Shown here one piece after another: positions 43,976 to 53,500 of a stretch of DNA of 64,000 bases. The translations under genes were made by a program, and so were the position numbers. Location: the NCBI GenBank assembly GCA_036941025.1, contig JAYMNP010000001.1, positions 2,874,501 to 2,938,500 on the forward strand. Reading direction: 5' to 3'. The notes under the pieces were generated by a model. It was not told the origin of the DNA, searched no databases, and saw only the letters and a program-made list of their open reading frames with translations. The first letter of the stretch is position 1. Each line of letters starts with the position of its first letter. Source of the stretch: Lachnospiraceae bacterium JLR.KK002 (lineage in GTDB: Bacteria; Bacillota; Clostridia; Lachnospirales; Lachnospiraceae).

Positions 43976-44224
43976 TTAACACAATTTCATTCTTATGTCT
44001 CTTGTCAGGACATCCGCATAGCTGAAAGAAAGTAACTGGGGTGGATTTTTCTCATTTTCATCGTCAACCAGTATGGTAAAAACAGAAGGATACGCTCCTT
44101 TGATCACACCTTCCTGAATGTCAACCCGGTTTCGGCCTCTGTCCAACTGAATCATGACCTTGTTACCCAACTGTCCTGAAACAGATGCACGAACTTTGTT
44201 AATATCTGCCTGTTGTACTGCCAT
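43976..44224 (-). CDS. veg: Veg family protein
   Basis: A small (82-residue) cytosolic Veg-family protein linked in Bacillus to biofilm control and early outgrowth. The signature is ADINKVRASVSGQLGNKVMIQLDRGRNRVDIQEGVIKGAYPSVFTILVD. The ATG at 44224 has AGAGGTGGAAAG upstream; an earlier open frame to 44296 is rejected. Its promoter is near-consensus, as in Bacillus. Veg lies upstream of the SipL-like gene on the same strand. Confidence 0.94.
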   Translation of the reverse strand: MAVQQADINKVRASVSGQLGNKVMIQLDRGRNRVDIQEGVIKGAYPSVFTILVDDENEKNPPQLLSFSYADVLTRDIRMKLC

Positions 44225-44303
44225 TCTTTCCACCTCTATTCTGTTTATTCCCATGGACACTGAGCCAGGCAGGAACCTGTCTCTTCTATGGTACACTTGT
44301 TTA

Positions 44304-44332
44304 GTATATCACTATGTTAAAATATTGTCAAA
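44304..44332 (-). promoter_or_regulatory. Strong sigma-A promoter of veg
   Basis: TTGACA (44327-44332) and TATACT (44304-44309) with a 17-bp spacer on the minus strand, 80 bp before the veg start. It is back to back with the dinB promoter. Confidence 0.8.
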
Positions 44333-44381
44333 GGGAAATATAGCCTGGATTTCGACAATTTCCGGGAATTCCTGATTTATC

Positions 44382-44475
44382 TTTTCATCAGAACATATAT
44401 TTGGTATAATTGGCCTTGAGGAGGGGCCCGGCCTGCCGGGAGGAGTCCTGAAGGCTTGACAGGAGGGGCCCGGCC
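44382..44475 (+). promoter_or_regulatory. dinB promoter with possible LexA box and repeated GC-rich leader
   Basis: TTTTCA (44382-44387), 17 bp, and an extended -10 TGGTATAAT (TATAAT 44405-44410) form the promoter. AGAACATATATTTG (44390-44403), between them, matches the Firmicute LexA box GAAC-N4-GTTYG except for one base in the right half. The leader holds a 15-bp direct repeat AGGAGGGGCCCGGCC at 44419-44433 and 44461-44475; the second can pair (GAGGGGC/GCCCCTC) just before the ribosome site. Confidence 0.5.
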
Positions 44476-44492
44476 CCTCAGGAGGAATATTT

Positions 44493-45671
44493 ATGGAACA
44501 GAGACTTATTTTTCATATTGATGTAAATTCCGCTTACCTTTCCTGGTCGGCGGTGGAAAAGTTAAAGAATGGCTCTCCGCTGGATTTGCGGGAAATTCCT
44601 GCCATTATCGGCGGCGACATGGCCAGCCGCCACGGAGTGGTTCTGGCAAAATCCATTCCTGCAAAAGCATACGGTATTTCCACAGGGGAACCTGTGGCTT
44701 ACGCGCTCCGGAAATGCCCCGGCCTTCTGCTGGAGCCGCCGGATCACAACCTGTATGCCGCCTGCAGCCAGAGGCTGATGGAACTCCTGGTAACGTTCTG
44801 CCCGGCCATTGAACAGGTCAGTATTGACGAATGTTATATGGATTTTACTGATTATCGGAAAAATTATGAAAGCCCTGTGGCCGCCGCAGTCCAAATCAAA
44901 GACACGGTGCGGGATACCTTTGGTTTTACCGTTAATATCGGCATTTCCACCAATAAACTGCTGGCAAAAATGGCTTCTGATTTCCAGAAACCGGATAAGG
45001 TGCACACATTGTTCCCGGAGGAAATCCCTGCCAGAATGTGGCCCCTTCCCGTGCGGGATTTATTTATGGTAGGAAAATCCTCCGCCGCTGCTCTGAGCAA
45101 ACTGGAAATCCGTACCATCGGGGACCTGGCCAGAACTGACGTCTCCATTCTGGAAAGCCATCTGAAAAGCCACGGGCGTTTAATCTGGGAATTCGCCAAC
45201 GGGCTGGACGAATCTCCTGTACAGACAGAAGAAAGCGAACTGAAAGGCGTGGGGAACTCCACCACCCTGGCCAGAGACGCCGAAACCTCCGCAGACGCCA
45301 GAAAAGTACTACAGAGCCTCTGCCATCAGGTTTCCGGACGGCTGAAACGCTATGGCCAGCTCGCAGGCATGGTCAGTACGGAAATCCGCTATGCCTCCTT
45401 TATCCGGGTATCCCATCAGATGCAGCTTCCTGTCAGCACAGACAACGAACAGATTCTGTACCATCATGCCTGTCTTCTGTTTGACGAGCTGTGGAACGGA
45501 GAACCTGTCCGTCTTCTTGGTGTGCGTACCTCCCGGCTGACCACAGAGCCGGAACCGGTACAGATGTCTCTGTTCGATTTGCCCAAAACTCAGAAAGAGC
45601 TTCGGGCTGAAAAAGCCATGGAAGAACTGCAGGCAAAATTCGGAAAAGATATCATTAAAAAAGGTTTTTAA
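44493..45671 (+). CDS. dinB: DNA polymerase IV (Y-family)
   Basis: A translesion polymerase of 392 residues. The palm shows IFHIDVNSAYLSWSAVE with the first catalytic Asp, VLAKSIPAKAYGISTGEP, and the second carboxylates in VEQVSIDECYMDFTDY (S-I-D-E). The thumb reads NIGISTNKLLAKMASDFQKPDK and the little finger follows. It ends in a QMSLFDLPKTQKE segment like a beta-clamp-binding peptide (QMSLF). AGGAGG is seven bases before the ATG. A LexA-like site in its promoter suggests DNA-damage control. It converges on the ABC exporter pair. Confidence 0.95.
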   Translation: MEQRLIFHIDVNSAYLSWSAVEKLKNGSPLDLREIPAIIGGDMASRHGVVLAKSIPAKAYGISTGEPVAYALRKCPGLLLEPPDHNLYAACSQRLMELLVTFCPAIEQVSIDECYMDFTDYRKNYESPVAAAVQIKDTVRDTFGFTVNIGISTNKLLAKMASDFQKPDKVHTLFPEEIPARMWPLPVRDLFMVGKSSAAALSKLEIRTIGDLARTDVSILESHLKSHGRLIWEFANGLDESPVQTEESELKGVGNSTTLARDAETSADARKVLQSLCHQVSGRLKRYGQLAGMVSTEIRYASFIRVSHQMQLPVSTDNEQILYHHACLLFDELWNGEPVRLLGVRTSRLTTEPEPVQMSLFDLPKTQKELRAEKAMEELQAKFGKDIIKKGF

Positions 45672-45695
45672 ACCGGAGGATTTTCCTGCTTCATA

Positions 45696-47450
45696 CTATA
45701 CGGCAAACTGGCTGTTATAAAGTTCGGAATAAAATCCCTCTTTCTTCAGAAGTTCCTCATGGCTGCCCTGCTCCAGAATATGTCCGTCTTTCATTACCAG
45801 AATAATATCCGCCTCCTGAATGGTGGACAGGCGATGGGCTACGATAAAACTGGTCCGTCCCTGCATCATTTTCGCAAAAGCATTCTGAATCTTCATTTCT
45901 GTTCTGGTATCAATGGAGGATGTGGCTTCGTCCAGAATCAGCATGGGCGGCAGGCAGAGCATTACTCTGGCAATACAAAGAAGCTGTTTCTGTCCGGCAG
46001 ACAGGCTTCCTCCCTCCTCGCCGATTACCGTGTCATAGCCCTGGGGAAGTCGTTTGATAAAGCTGTGGGCATGAGCCGCTTTTGCCGCCTCCCTGATTTC
46101 TTCCTCCGTGGCGTCTGGCCTGCCCATAATCAGGTTTTCCCGGATAGTTCCCGCTTTCAGCCAGGTTTCCTGCAATACCATCCCGTAGCTTTCCCGCAGA
46201 CTCTTTCTGGTAACTTCCCGGATATCCTGATGTTCCACCTGAATGCTCCCGCTGTCCACGTCATAAAAACGCATCAGCAAATTGATCATGGTGGTTTTTC
46301 CGCACCCGGTAGGCCCCACAATGGCCACCCGCTGCCCCGGCTTTATATTCAGATTGAAATCTTCTATCAGCTTTTTCTCCGGTGTATAGGAGAAATACAC
46401 ATGTTCCAGATCCACGGTTCCCTTTACATCTGTTAAAACTTTCACATGTTCCGGCTCCGGTATCTGGGCTTCTTCTTCAATCAGACTGAAAATCCGCTCT
46501 GCACAGGCAAGGGCATTCTGCAGCTCCGTCACCACGCCGGAAATCTCATTAAAAGGCCTGGTATACTGGTTGGCATAGCTGAGAAAGCAGGAAAGCTGGC
46601 CTACGGTCAGCATACCTTTCATGGCAGAAAACGCGCCCACCAGTCCAACTCCCGTATACACCAGGCTGTTGACAAACCGGGTGGTGGGATTGGTCAGAGA
46701 AGAAAAAAATGTAGCCTGCAGAGAAGCCTTCTCCAGCCTTCCGTTAATCTCGTCAAAGGTTTCCAGTACCTTTTCCTCTCTGGAAAATGCCTGCACCACC
46801 TTCTGGTTTTCTATCATTTCATTAATTAATGCCGTCTGTTCTCCGCGGGTGGAGGACTGCAGCATAAACATGGAAAAAGTACGTTTTGCAATAAAGCTGG
46901 CCACAAACAGGGAAACCGGTGTAATCAGCACCACCACCAGCGTAATCTTCACATTGATACTCAGCATAAACAGCAGCGTACCCAGAATGGTAACCACTCC
47001 TGTAAACAACTGGGAAAATCCCATCAGCAGTCCGTCCGCAAACTGGTCCACATCCGCAATTACCCGGCTGACCAGCTCTCCGTGGGAATGACCGTCAATA
47101 AATTTCAGGGGCAGGATTTCGATTTTGGCAAAGGCTTCCCGCCGGATATCCTGAATCACTTCGTAAGTAATCTTATTGTTGCACACATTCATCAGCCACT
47201 GGGCCAGCGCTGTCAGGCCTGTGATGATTCCCATTTTCCCCAGAAGCCTGAAAATAATGGGAAATTCCACCTGCTCCGGCCCCAGAATATGGTCGATGAC
47301 CTGCCCGGTGAGCACCGGAATATACAGGGTGGAGGCCACGGTGCCCACTGCAAAAAGCAGTGACAATACCAGAAAAATTTTATAATGTTCAATGTAGTTC
47401 AGGACTTTTTTCAAAGTCTCTGTCTGCTGTCTTTTTTTGATTTTTTCCAT
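45696..47450 (-). CDS. ABC exporter, catalytic half (heterodimer)
   Basis: A half-transporter of 584 residues: a six-helix membrane domain (~25-320) and an ATPase domain. Walker A reads VGPTGCGKTT, the signature is LSAGQ (GSLSAGQKQLL), Walker B MLILDEATSSID keeps the catalytic Glu, and the H-loop is IVAHRLSTI. Together with the next gene upstream (47489-49285), which has degenerate Walker B and H-loop, it should form an asymmetric heterodimer of the BmrCD/TM287-288 type. The two are 38 bp apart. Substrate (drug, lipid or peptide) cannot be read. It ends convergently with dinB. Confidence 0.92.
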   Translation of the reverse strand: MEKIKKRQQTETLKKVLNYIEHYKIFLVLSLLFAVGTVASTLYIPVLTGQVIDHILGPEQVEFPIIFRLLGKMGIITGLTALAQWLMNVCNNKITYEVIQDIRREAFAKIEILPLKFIDGHSHGELVSRVIADVDQFADGLLMGFSQLFTGVVTILGTLLFMLSINVKITLVVVLITPVSLFVASFIAKRTFSMFMLQSSTRGEQTALINEMIENQKVVQAFSREEKVLETFDEINGRLEKASLQATFFSSLTNPTTRFVNSLVYTGVGLVGAFSAMKGMLTVGQLSCFLSYANQYTRPFNEISGVVTELQNALACAERIFSLIEEEAQIPEPEHVKVLTDVKGTVDLEHVYFSYTPEKKLIEDFNLNIKPGQRVAIVGPTGCGKTTMINLLMRFYDVDSGSIQVEHQDIREVTRKSLRESYGMVLQETWLKAGTIRENLIMGRPDATEEEIREAAKAAHAHSFIKRLPQGYDTVIGEEGGSLSAGQKQLLCIARVMLCLPPMLILDEATSSIDTRTEMKIQNAFAKMMQGRTSFIVAHRLSTIQEADIILVMKDGHILEQGSHEELLKKEGFYSELYNSQFAV

Positions 47451-47488
47451 GATACATCAGATTCCTTTCCCATGTTCCGTCCATGTAT

Positions 47489-49285
47489 TCATCCGGCGGC
47501 TTCCTGCTGCTTTTTATACTGAGACTCATAAATTTCCCGGTAAACGCTGCAGGTTTCCAGCAGATTTTCATGGGTTCCCATACCGGCAATTTCTCCGTCT
47601 TCCAGTACAATAATTTTATCCGCATGTTGAATGGAGGACGTGCGCTGAGACACGAGAAAAACCGTGGGATTTCCTTCCATTTCCCGGATGGATTTCCGCA
47701 GTCTGGCGTCCGTGGCATAATCCAGAGCCGAGGCACTGTCGTCCAGAATCAGGATTTCCGGTTTCCTTACCAGCGCCCGCGCAATGGTAAGCCGCTGCCG
47801 CTGTCCGCCGGAAAAGTTCTTCCCGCCCTGTTCCACCAGGGCGTCCAGCCTTCCGTCCTTTCCCTCTACCACTTCTTTTGCCTGGGCAATGCCCAATGCC
47901 TCCGCCAGTTCTTCCTCTGTGGCATCCTCTTTGCCCCAGCAGAGATTCTCCCGAATCGTTCCTTTGAACAGCACCGCCTTTTGCATAACAATTCCCACCT
48001 TCTGGCGCAGCTCCTCCAGAGAATATTCTTTCACATTTCTTCCATTAATTAATACTTCTCCCCTGGTGGCGTCATAAAACCGGGGAATCAGATGTACCAG
48101 GGATGTTTTGCCGGAACCGGTACCGCCGATAATGCCTACGGTTTCTCCCTGATTTACGGAAAAATCAATATCAGACAGGCTTTCTGCCCCGGCCTTTTCA
48201 TAAGTCAGTCCCACATGGGAAAACTGTACTGCCGGCGGATTTCCCTGCTTCCCGGAATTCCTTTCCTTTCCGGATTCTGAAAATGACTGGCCATCCGTTT
48301 TTTCCCTCCGGGAAGAAAGCTCCTGCCCGGATACCGGCATGGTGCTCTGAATTTCCAGAACGGATTCCACACGGTTGCCACAGGCTACAGCCTTTGTGAT
48401 GGTCACAATCAGGTTGGCCAGCTTAATCAGCTCCACCAGAATCTGAGACATATAGTTGACCAGCGCCACCACTTCTCCCTGGGTAAGGGTTCCTGCATCC
48501 ACCTGCAATGCTCCCGTATACAGCAGAAAAATCGTTGCACCGTTGATGATAACATAGGTGACGGGGTTCAGAAAAGCACTGATTCTGCCCACATGATTCT
48601 GCATGGCAGTAAGATTCTCCAGCCCTTCCTCAAACCTGCTCTTTTCTTCCTCTTCTTTATGAAATGCCCGGATTACCCTTGCGCCCGTAAGATTTTCACG
48701 GGTAATACCGAGAACTCTGTCCAGACGCTCCTGCACCTTCCGGTACAGAGGAATGCTGACCGCCATTACGCCAAATACCACCAGAGACAGCAGGGGAATG
48801 GTCACCACAAAAATCAGCGCCGCCTTCACATCAATGGTAAAGGCCATAACCATGGCGCCAAACACAATAAAAGGCGAACGCAGAAAGAGACGCAGCACCA
48901 TATTGACTCCGGACTGTACCTGATTGATGTCACTGGTCATCCGGGTAATCAGCGTTGCTGTTCCCACCTGGTCAATTTCGGAAAAAGAAAATGTCTGAAT
49001 ATGAGAAAACAGGCTGTGACGCACCCTGGCGCCGAATCCTGCCGCTGCTTTTGCGGCAAAATACTGGGCTGTTACGGAGCACAGCAGCCCAATCAGGCCC
49101 AGGGCTACCATCACCAGACACATCTTTAAAATATAACTGCTGTCCCGCTCCGCAATTCCCACATCAATGATAGCGGTTACCACCAGCGGCACAATCAGTT
49201 CAAAGGAGGCCTCCAGCATTTTAAACAGGGGGGCCAGAATACTTTCTTTTTTATAATCTTTCAGATATATCAGTAATTTCTTCAT
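47489..49285 (-). CDS. ABC exporter, degenerate half (heterodimer)
   Basis: The first gene of the pair, 598 residues. The membrane domain (~15-310) is followed by a linker rich in Ser/Glu/Lys (RREKTDGQSFSESGKERNSGKQGN) and the ATPase domain. Walker A GGTGSGKTS and signature FSGGQRQRL are normal, but Walker B reads ILILDDSASALD (Asp for the catalytic Glu) and the H-loop reads VSQRTSSI (Gln for His). So the ATP site built from its Walker motifs and the LSAGQ of the partner should be inactive, while the other site is complete. This matches known heterodimeric exporters. Confidence 0.92.
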   Translation of the reverse strand: MKKLLIYLKDYKKESILAPLFKMLEASFELIVPLVVTAIIDVGIAERDSSYILKMCLVMVALGLIGLLCSVTAQYFAAKAAAGFGARVRHSLFSHIQTFSFSEIDQVGTATLITRMTSDINQVQSGVNMVLRLFLRSPFIVFGAMVMAFTIDVKAALIFVVTIPLLSLVVFGVMAVSIPLYRKVQERLDRVLGITRENLTGARVIRAFHKEEEEKSRFEEGLENLTAMQNHVGRISAFLNPVTYVIINGATIFLLYTGALQVDAGTLTQGEVVALVNYMSQILVELIKLANLIVTITKAVACGNRVESVLEIQSTMPVSGQELSSRREKTDGQSFSESGKERNSGKQGNPPAVQFSHVGLTYEKAGAESLSDIDFSVNQGETVGIIGGTGSGKTSLVHLIPRFYDATRGEVLINGRNVKEYSLEELRQKVGIVMQKAVLFKGTIRENLCWGKEDATEEELAEALGIAQAKEVVEGKDGRLDALVEQGGKNFSGGQRQRLTIARALVRKPEILILDDSASALDYATDARLRKSIREMEGNPTVFLVSQRTSSIQHADKIIVLEDGEIAGMGTHENLLETCSVYREIYESQYKKQQEAAG

Positions 49286-49363
49286 GGGGATTCCTCTTTT
49301 ATCTCTTTTTCAGTTCCTGTTTCCAGTTTTTTTGCTTTTCTATTATAATACCAATAAATGTAA

Positions 49364-50179
49364 TTGACAATCCCATATCTTTATCTTATACTTTTTGAAC
49401 TCATACGACCCGATTTAAAAAGCAGGCTTGCAGATATTTTTCTCACAATTGGCAATTCTCATACCTTTCATCTGGAAGCTCAGATGACACAGGATAACCA
49501 GATTTTTTTACGTGTCTTTGAATACGGTTTCTATTATGCCATGTCTGCTCAGGAAACACCTGACTGTCTGAACTTCCCGGAACCTGTTATCATTTATCTG
49601 AACCATCAGGAACCTCTTCCGGAGGAAAGTATTCTCCATATTTCTTTTGGCAGTCAGGGGACCTTTGACTACCGAATCCGCAACTATTCCTGCCTGGCCC
49701 ACGACGTCACACAACTGAATCAGCAAAACATGGCTGTTCTGATTCCCTTTCAGGTGCTCAGACTCCACAATTTCCTGGATGCACAGAATCTGTCAGAAAA
49801 TGAAAATTCAAATTTTTCTCCGGAAGCATTCTTCCGGTTGCAGGAAGAAATTCAGAATGATATAATCAGAAGCATAGAGATGAATTTCCAACTGGGGAAT
49901 CTTACCCTGGATGATGCCTCTCAGCTTCTGGAACTGTCAAACCAGTTGCATGAACACATCTGTTCCGATTTCCACAGGATTACGAAAGGAGCTGTTAAAC
50001 ACATGAAACCTTTACTTCCCGGCGCACTGGAACTTCCCAATGATAAATACCGTTTCCGTATTGATGAGCTGGAAAAAGAAATTAGCAGATATGCGGATGA
50101 AAATGCAAGATATGCAGACGAAAATGCAAGATTAAAAAAGAGAATTTCCGAACTGGAACACCGGCAGCTTCCCATATAG
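49364..50179 (+). pseudogene. 5'-truncated PD-(D/E)XK (Rpn-type) nuclease fragment
   Basis: The 271-residue frame opens with a TTG without a ribosome site, and the usual N-terminal ~50 residues of the family are missing. The visible part, ADIFLTIGNSHTFHLEAQMTQDNQIFLRVFEYGFYYAM, keeps the core strand and the Glu-x-Gln site (HLEAQM). The later FPEPVIIYLNHQ, FGSQGTFDYRI and VLIPFQVLRL resemble Rpn-like proteins common in Lachnospiraceae. The C-terminus has a repeated RYADENA unit in a coiled coil. It probably is a remnant, though expression from a TTG cannot be excluded. A strong terminator follows. Confidence 0.6.
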
Positions 50180-50321
50180 CCAGAAAACTCCCACTTTATT
50201 GAACTATAGTCAGAACCTGTATTTCGGCACTATTCGGAAACATTTAACAAAACTCTTCCAAAAATGTCATATTTTACCTCTCCCGGTTGTTATTATGATT
50301 GGAGAGTATAAATTAGCATAT

Positions 50322-50365
50322 CCCCCTCAGAGCGCTGTCCCCTGAAAAGCTCTGAGGGGGTTTTT
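50322..50365 (+). terminator. Strong terminator after the nuclease fragment
   Basis: CCCCCTCAGAGC (50322-50333) pairs perfectly with GCTCTGAGGGGG (50349-50360), and TTTTT follows on the plus strand. Confidence 0.9.
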
Positions 50366-50406
50366 GTGTATTCATGAGCTAAACAGAACAAAACGGACAT
50401 AATTAT

Positions 50407-50457
50407 CTTATAAGAAGACGCTTTCACGCGTTAGCGTGGCAATGTATTCCTATAAGA
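50407..50457. repeat. Hairpin repeat with CACGCGTTAGCGTG core, copy 2
   Basis: Arms CTTATAAGAA and TTCCTATAAG surround CTTTCACGCGTTAGCGTGGCAA, the same core as in 34165-34226, with different arm sequence. It lies beside the terminator of the FN3-like gene. Confidence 0.65.
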
Positions 50458-50463
50458 CAAAAA

Positions 50464-50486
50464 ACCGGGAGACCACTGGCCTCCCG
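50464..50486 (-). terminator. Terminator of the FN3-like secreted protein gene
   Basis: CCGGGAG and CTCCCGG pair, with extra pairs inside, and on the minus strand a T-run follows, 16 bp after the stop at 50502. Confidence 0.85.
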
Positions 50487-50501
50487 GATAAACAATCTGG
50501 T

Positions 50502-53500
50502 TTATTTTGCTTTTACTTTCTTTGCTGCGGATGCTGCGGATACGAAATCACCCTTCAGTCCGTTGGTACCAACAGCTACTACCTTGTAGTAATATGTCTT
50601 ACCTTTCTTAACCTTGGTATCAGTATATGTTGTCTTATTCTTCTTGGTCACTCCAATCTTTTCGTAACCTTTGTTCTTCTTGGTAGAACGATAGATTTCA
50701 TACTGTTTTGCACCAGTTACTTTAGCAACCTTAAGGGTTACTTTACCCTTTTTAATGGTAACTTTGCTGATAACCGGAGTAGCTTTGTAACAGATGCTTG
50801 CAGGTTTATTGAATCCTTTGGAGATTCTTGTACCATTCTCACTGTATGCAGCTACATAGTAGTAATAGGTTACACCTGTCTGCAGACGTGCGCGGTCTGT
50901 TGCTTTCGTTCCCACAACACTGCCGGATACATTCTTGTAATCTTTGTAGAATACATTGTCATAAGTCTCATCAGCATTGCTCTCTTTGGAAATCAGTGTA
51001 AAGTTATCATCATCCGGTCTGTAATATGTCTTGTTATCTGCATTGTAGTCTGCAACCGGGCTGGTGGAACGGAATACTTTGTAATATGCAGCGCCGGAAA
51101 CTTTCTTCCAGGTAACCTTAACTGCTGTAGTCTTGGTCTTTCCGTCTGCCAGTGTTTCCGTAACTTCTTTTGCAGTTACATTTTTAGCCGCCGCAAGTTC
51201 ACCGTTTGCTTTGGTATAGGTGACTGTATAAGTTGACCATTTCTTATCGCCGTATGCGCGTACCTGAACGTCAATCTTTCCGCCTTTTGCAATGTTCTTA
51301 ATGGTGTAGTAATTCTTCTTGGTGGATTTTACGGTCCAGGTTAATTTCTCTGCTCTGTTTTCCGCATCGTATTTCTTATAACGAATCTGATACTTGGAAG
51401 CAAAGGTATCTTTATCCCATGTTACTTTTACATTGTTCTTGCTCAGTGTCAGTTTTACATTCTGAGGTGCGGTTGCCTTCATGATTACACTGTCAGAAGC
51501 CCAAATCTGTCTGGTAGCTGCTCCGGAAGCATAAGTAGCAACGATTCTGTAGGTATAGGATGTTCCCTTTTTCAGCTTCTTATCGGTAAAGGATGTGGTC
51601 TTTGCATTGGTAATGGTCTTAATTTTCTCCCATTTTGCATTGGACAGTGCATAAGCGCCATCGCCATATCCATAACCGGAGTTATTTTTCTGTGTATAGT
51701 TAGTGCTTGTACCTGTCATATAGCTTCTGTAAATCTCATACTGAGTTACGCCTGAAACCTTGGTCCATTTCAGTTTTACAGAATTCTTGCTCTGTTTGTT
51801 TACATTTAATTCAATAAATTTGTCATTGCCTGTCTCTGCTGAGAAGTATACATAATCGCTGTATGCGGTCTTTTTGGTATCCGGATTATAATAATATCCT
51901 CTTACCTGATAATCGTAAATGGTGTTTTCTTTCAGCTCTTTGTCTGCATACTGTGCAGAGTTAATGGTTGCAATCTTTTTGAATTTACCTTTGCTGTTCT
52001 TACGGTAAATCTGGTATCCTGTTACGTTTTCCGTCTTGTTGAAATACATGGTAACAGTAGTTTTGCCGGATTTTGTAGAAGGCTGTGTAATATTGATTGC
52101 AGGTGTTGCGGAAACTGTTTTGGAAGTTACAATGTCATTGTAGAAACCAAAACTTACATTATTTACTGCGCCCGGAACCTTTGCCACATTGGCAATATAT
52201 TTGCCTGCTGCGGAACGGTCAGTACCATGATTAATACTGTCAACAGTTGCCACTACGAAGTAATATTTCTTGCCGACTTCCAGTTTTAACTGTGTGCTGG
52301 AAACCCGGTCAATACCTGTTCCTCTGTAAGTATCTACCTTTTTATTGATAATTGCAAGTTTATCCTGAAGTCCGAATACATCTGTCAGGCTGTATGTATT
52401 TCCTGCCGCATCTTTACCGGTTGCATTCAGATACTTATAGGTATATTCCGGTGTATCGAACATCTTCTTATCCTGAGAAGCAAAAATTACTACTGTTGCA
52501 TCTTTGTCGATTTCATCCCATGTCAAATCGAATGAACCATCCATCTTCTGCTCAATCTGCAGGTTTTTGATTTCAGGAGTATTCTGTCTCTTGTCAAGAC
52601 CTACTGCAACAACATTGGAATATGTACCATACAGTCTTGAATCATCTGTTTCCACATATGCACATACTCTGTAATATGTATATTCATCATCTGTTGCGCT
52701 GTTGGCAACATTGGTAACATCATAATGTGTAGTATTCGCACCTACTCTGGTGGAATTAGCACCATCAAATAACTCTCCATAAGCAGCCGGGTCAACCAGA
52801 GTATTGGAACTTACATATTCAATTTTATATCCATGTGCCTCTTTTGCTGCATTCCAGGAAAGTTCTCCCTTGCCAACACTCTTCTGAGTGAACTGCAGAT
52901 TTGCCACTGCCGGTACGGAAGGCATGGACCATGCATAGGTAAAGGGCTCTGACCATGCACCTGTCTTAACGATTTCGTAAGTTGTTCCTGCATCTTTCTC
53001 ATACGGCTGCTGTTCATAGTCTACGTCAGCCACATAATTTTCAGTCTCTGTGTAGTATACAGCTCTTACTTCAAACTTATTCTTCTCTGCTGCAGTATAG
53101 CCAATTGGAGTTGTATATGTGGTACCTCCGTAGATTGTCTGCAGACTACCGTTGTTGGATGCAACGTTGCCGGAAACAACATCCACATCATTCATCTTAA
53201 TCTGATACCCAACATGTAACAGTTTGCCATTGCTGTCCACTTCTGTCTTATTGGTAACCGGATTCCATGAAATCTGCTGATATTTCTTATCCAGCGCAAT
53301 CTCATTGTTCTTATATGCATATACGCTCTTTACAACATATTTTCCTGTTTCCGGATTAGTTGCAGTTCTGACATCGGTAATAGTTCTATACAGCTTTCCG
53401 TCAGTTCCTGCATAGCAGTCATATCCGGTCCGGGCAGCATCCAGCTTTCTGCCAAAAGCTGCGTCTACCGCTGTCCGCATATCGCCTGCATAATAATAGT

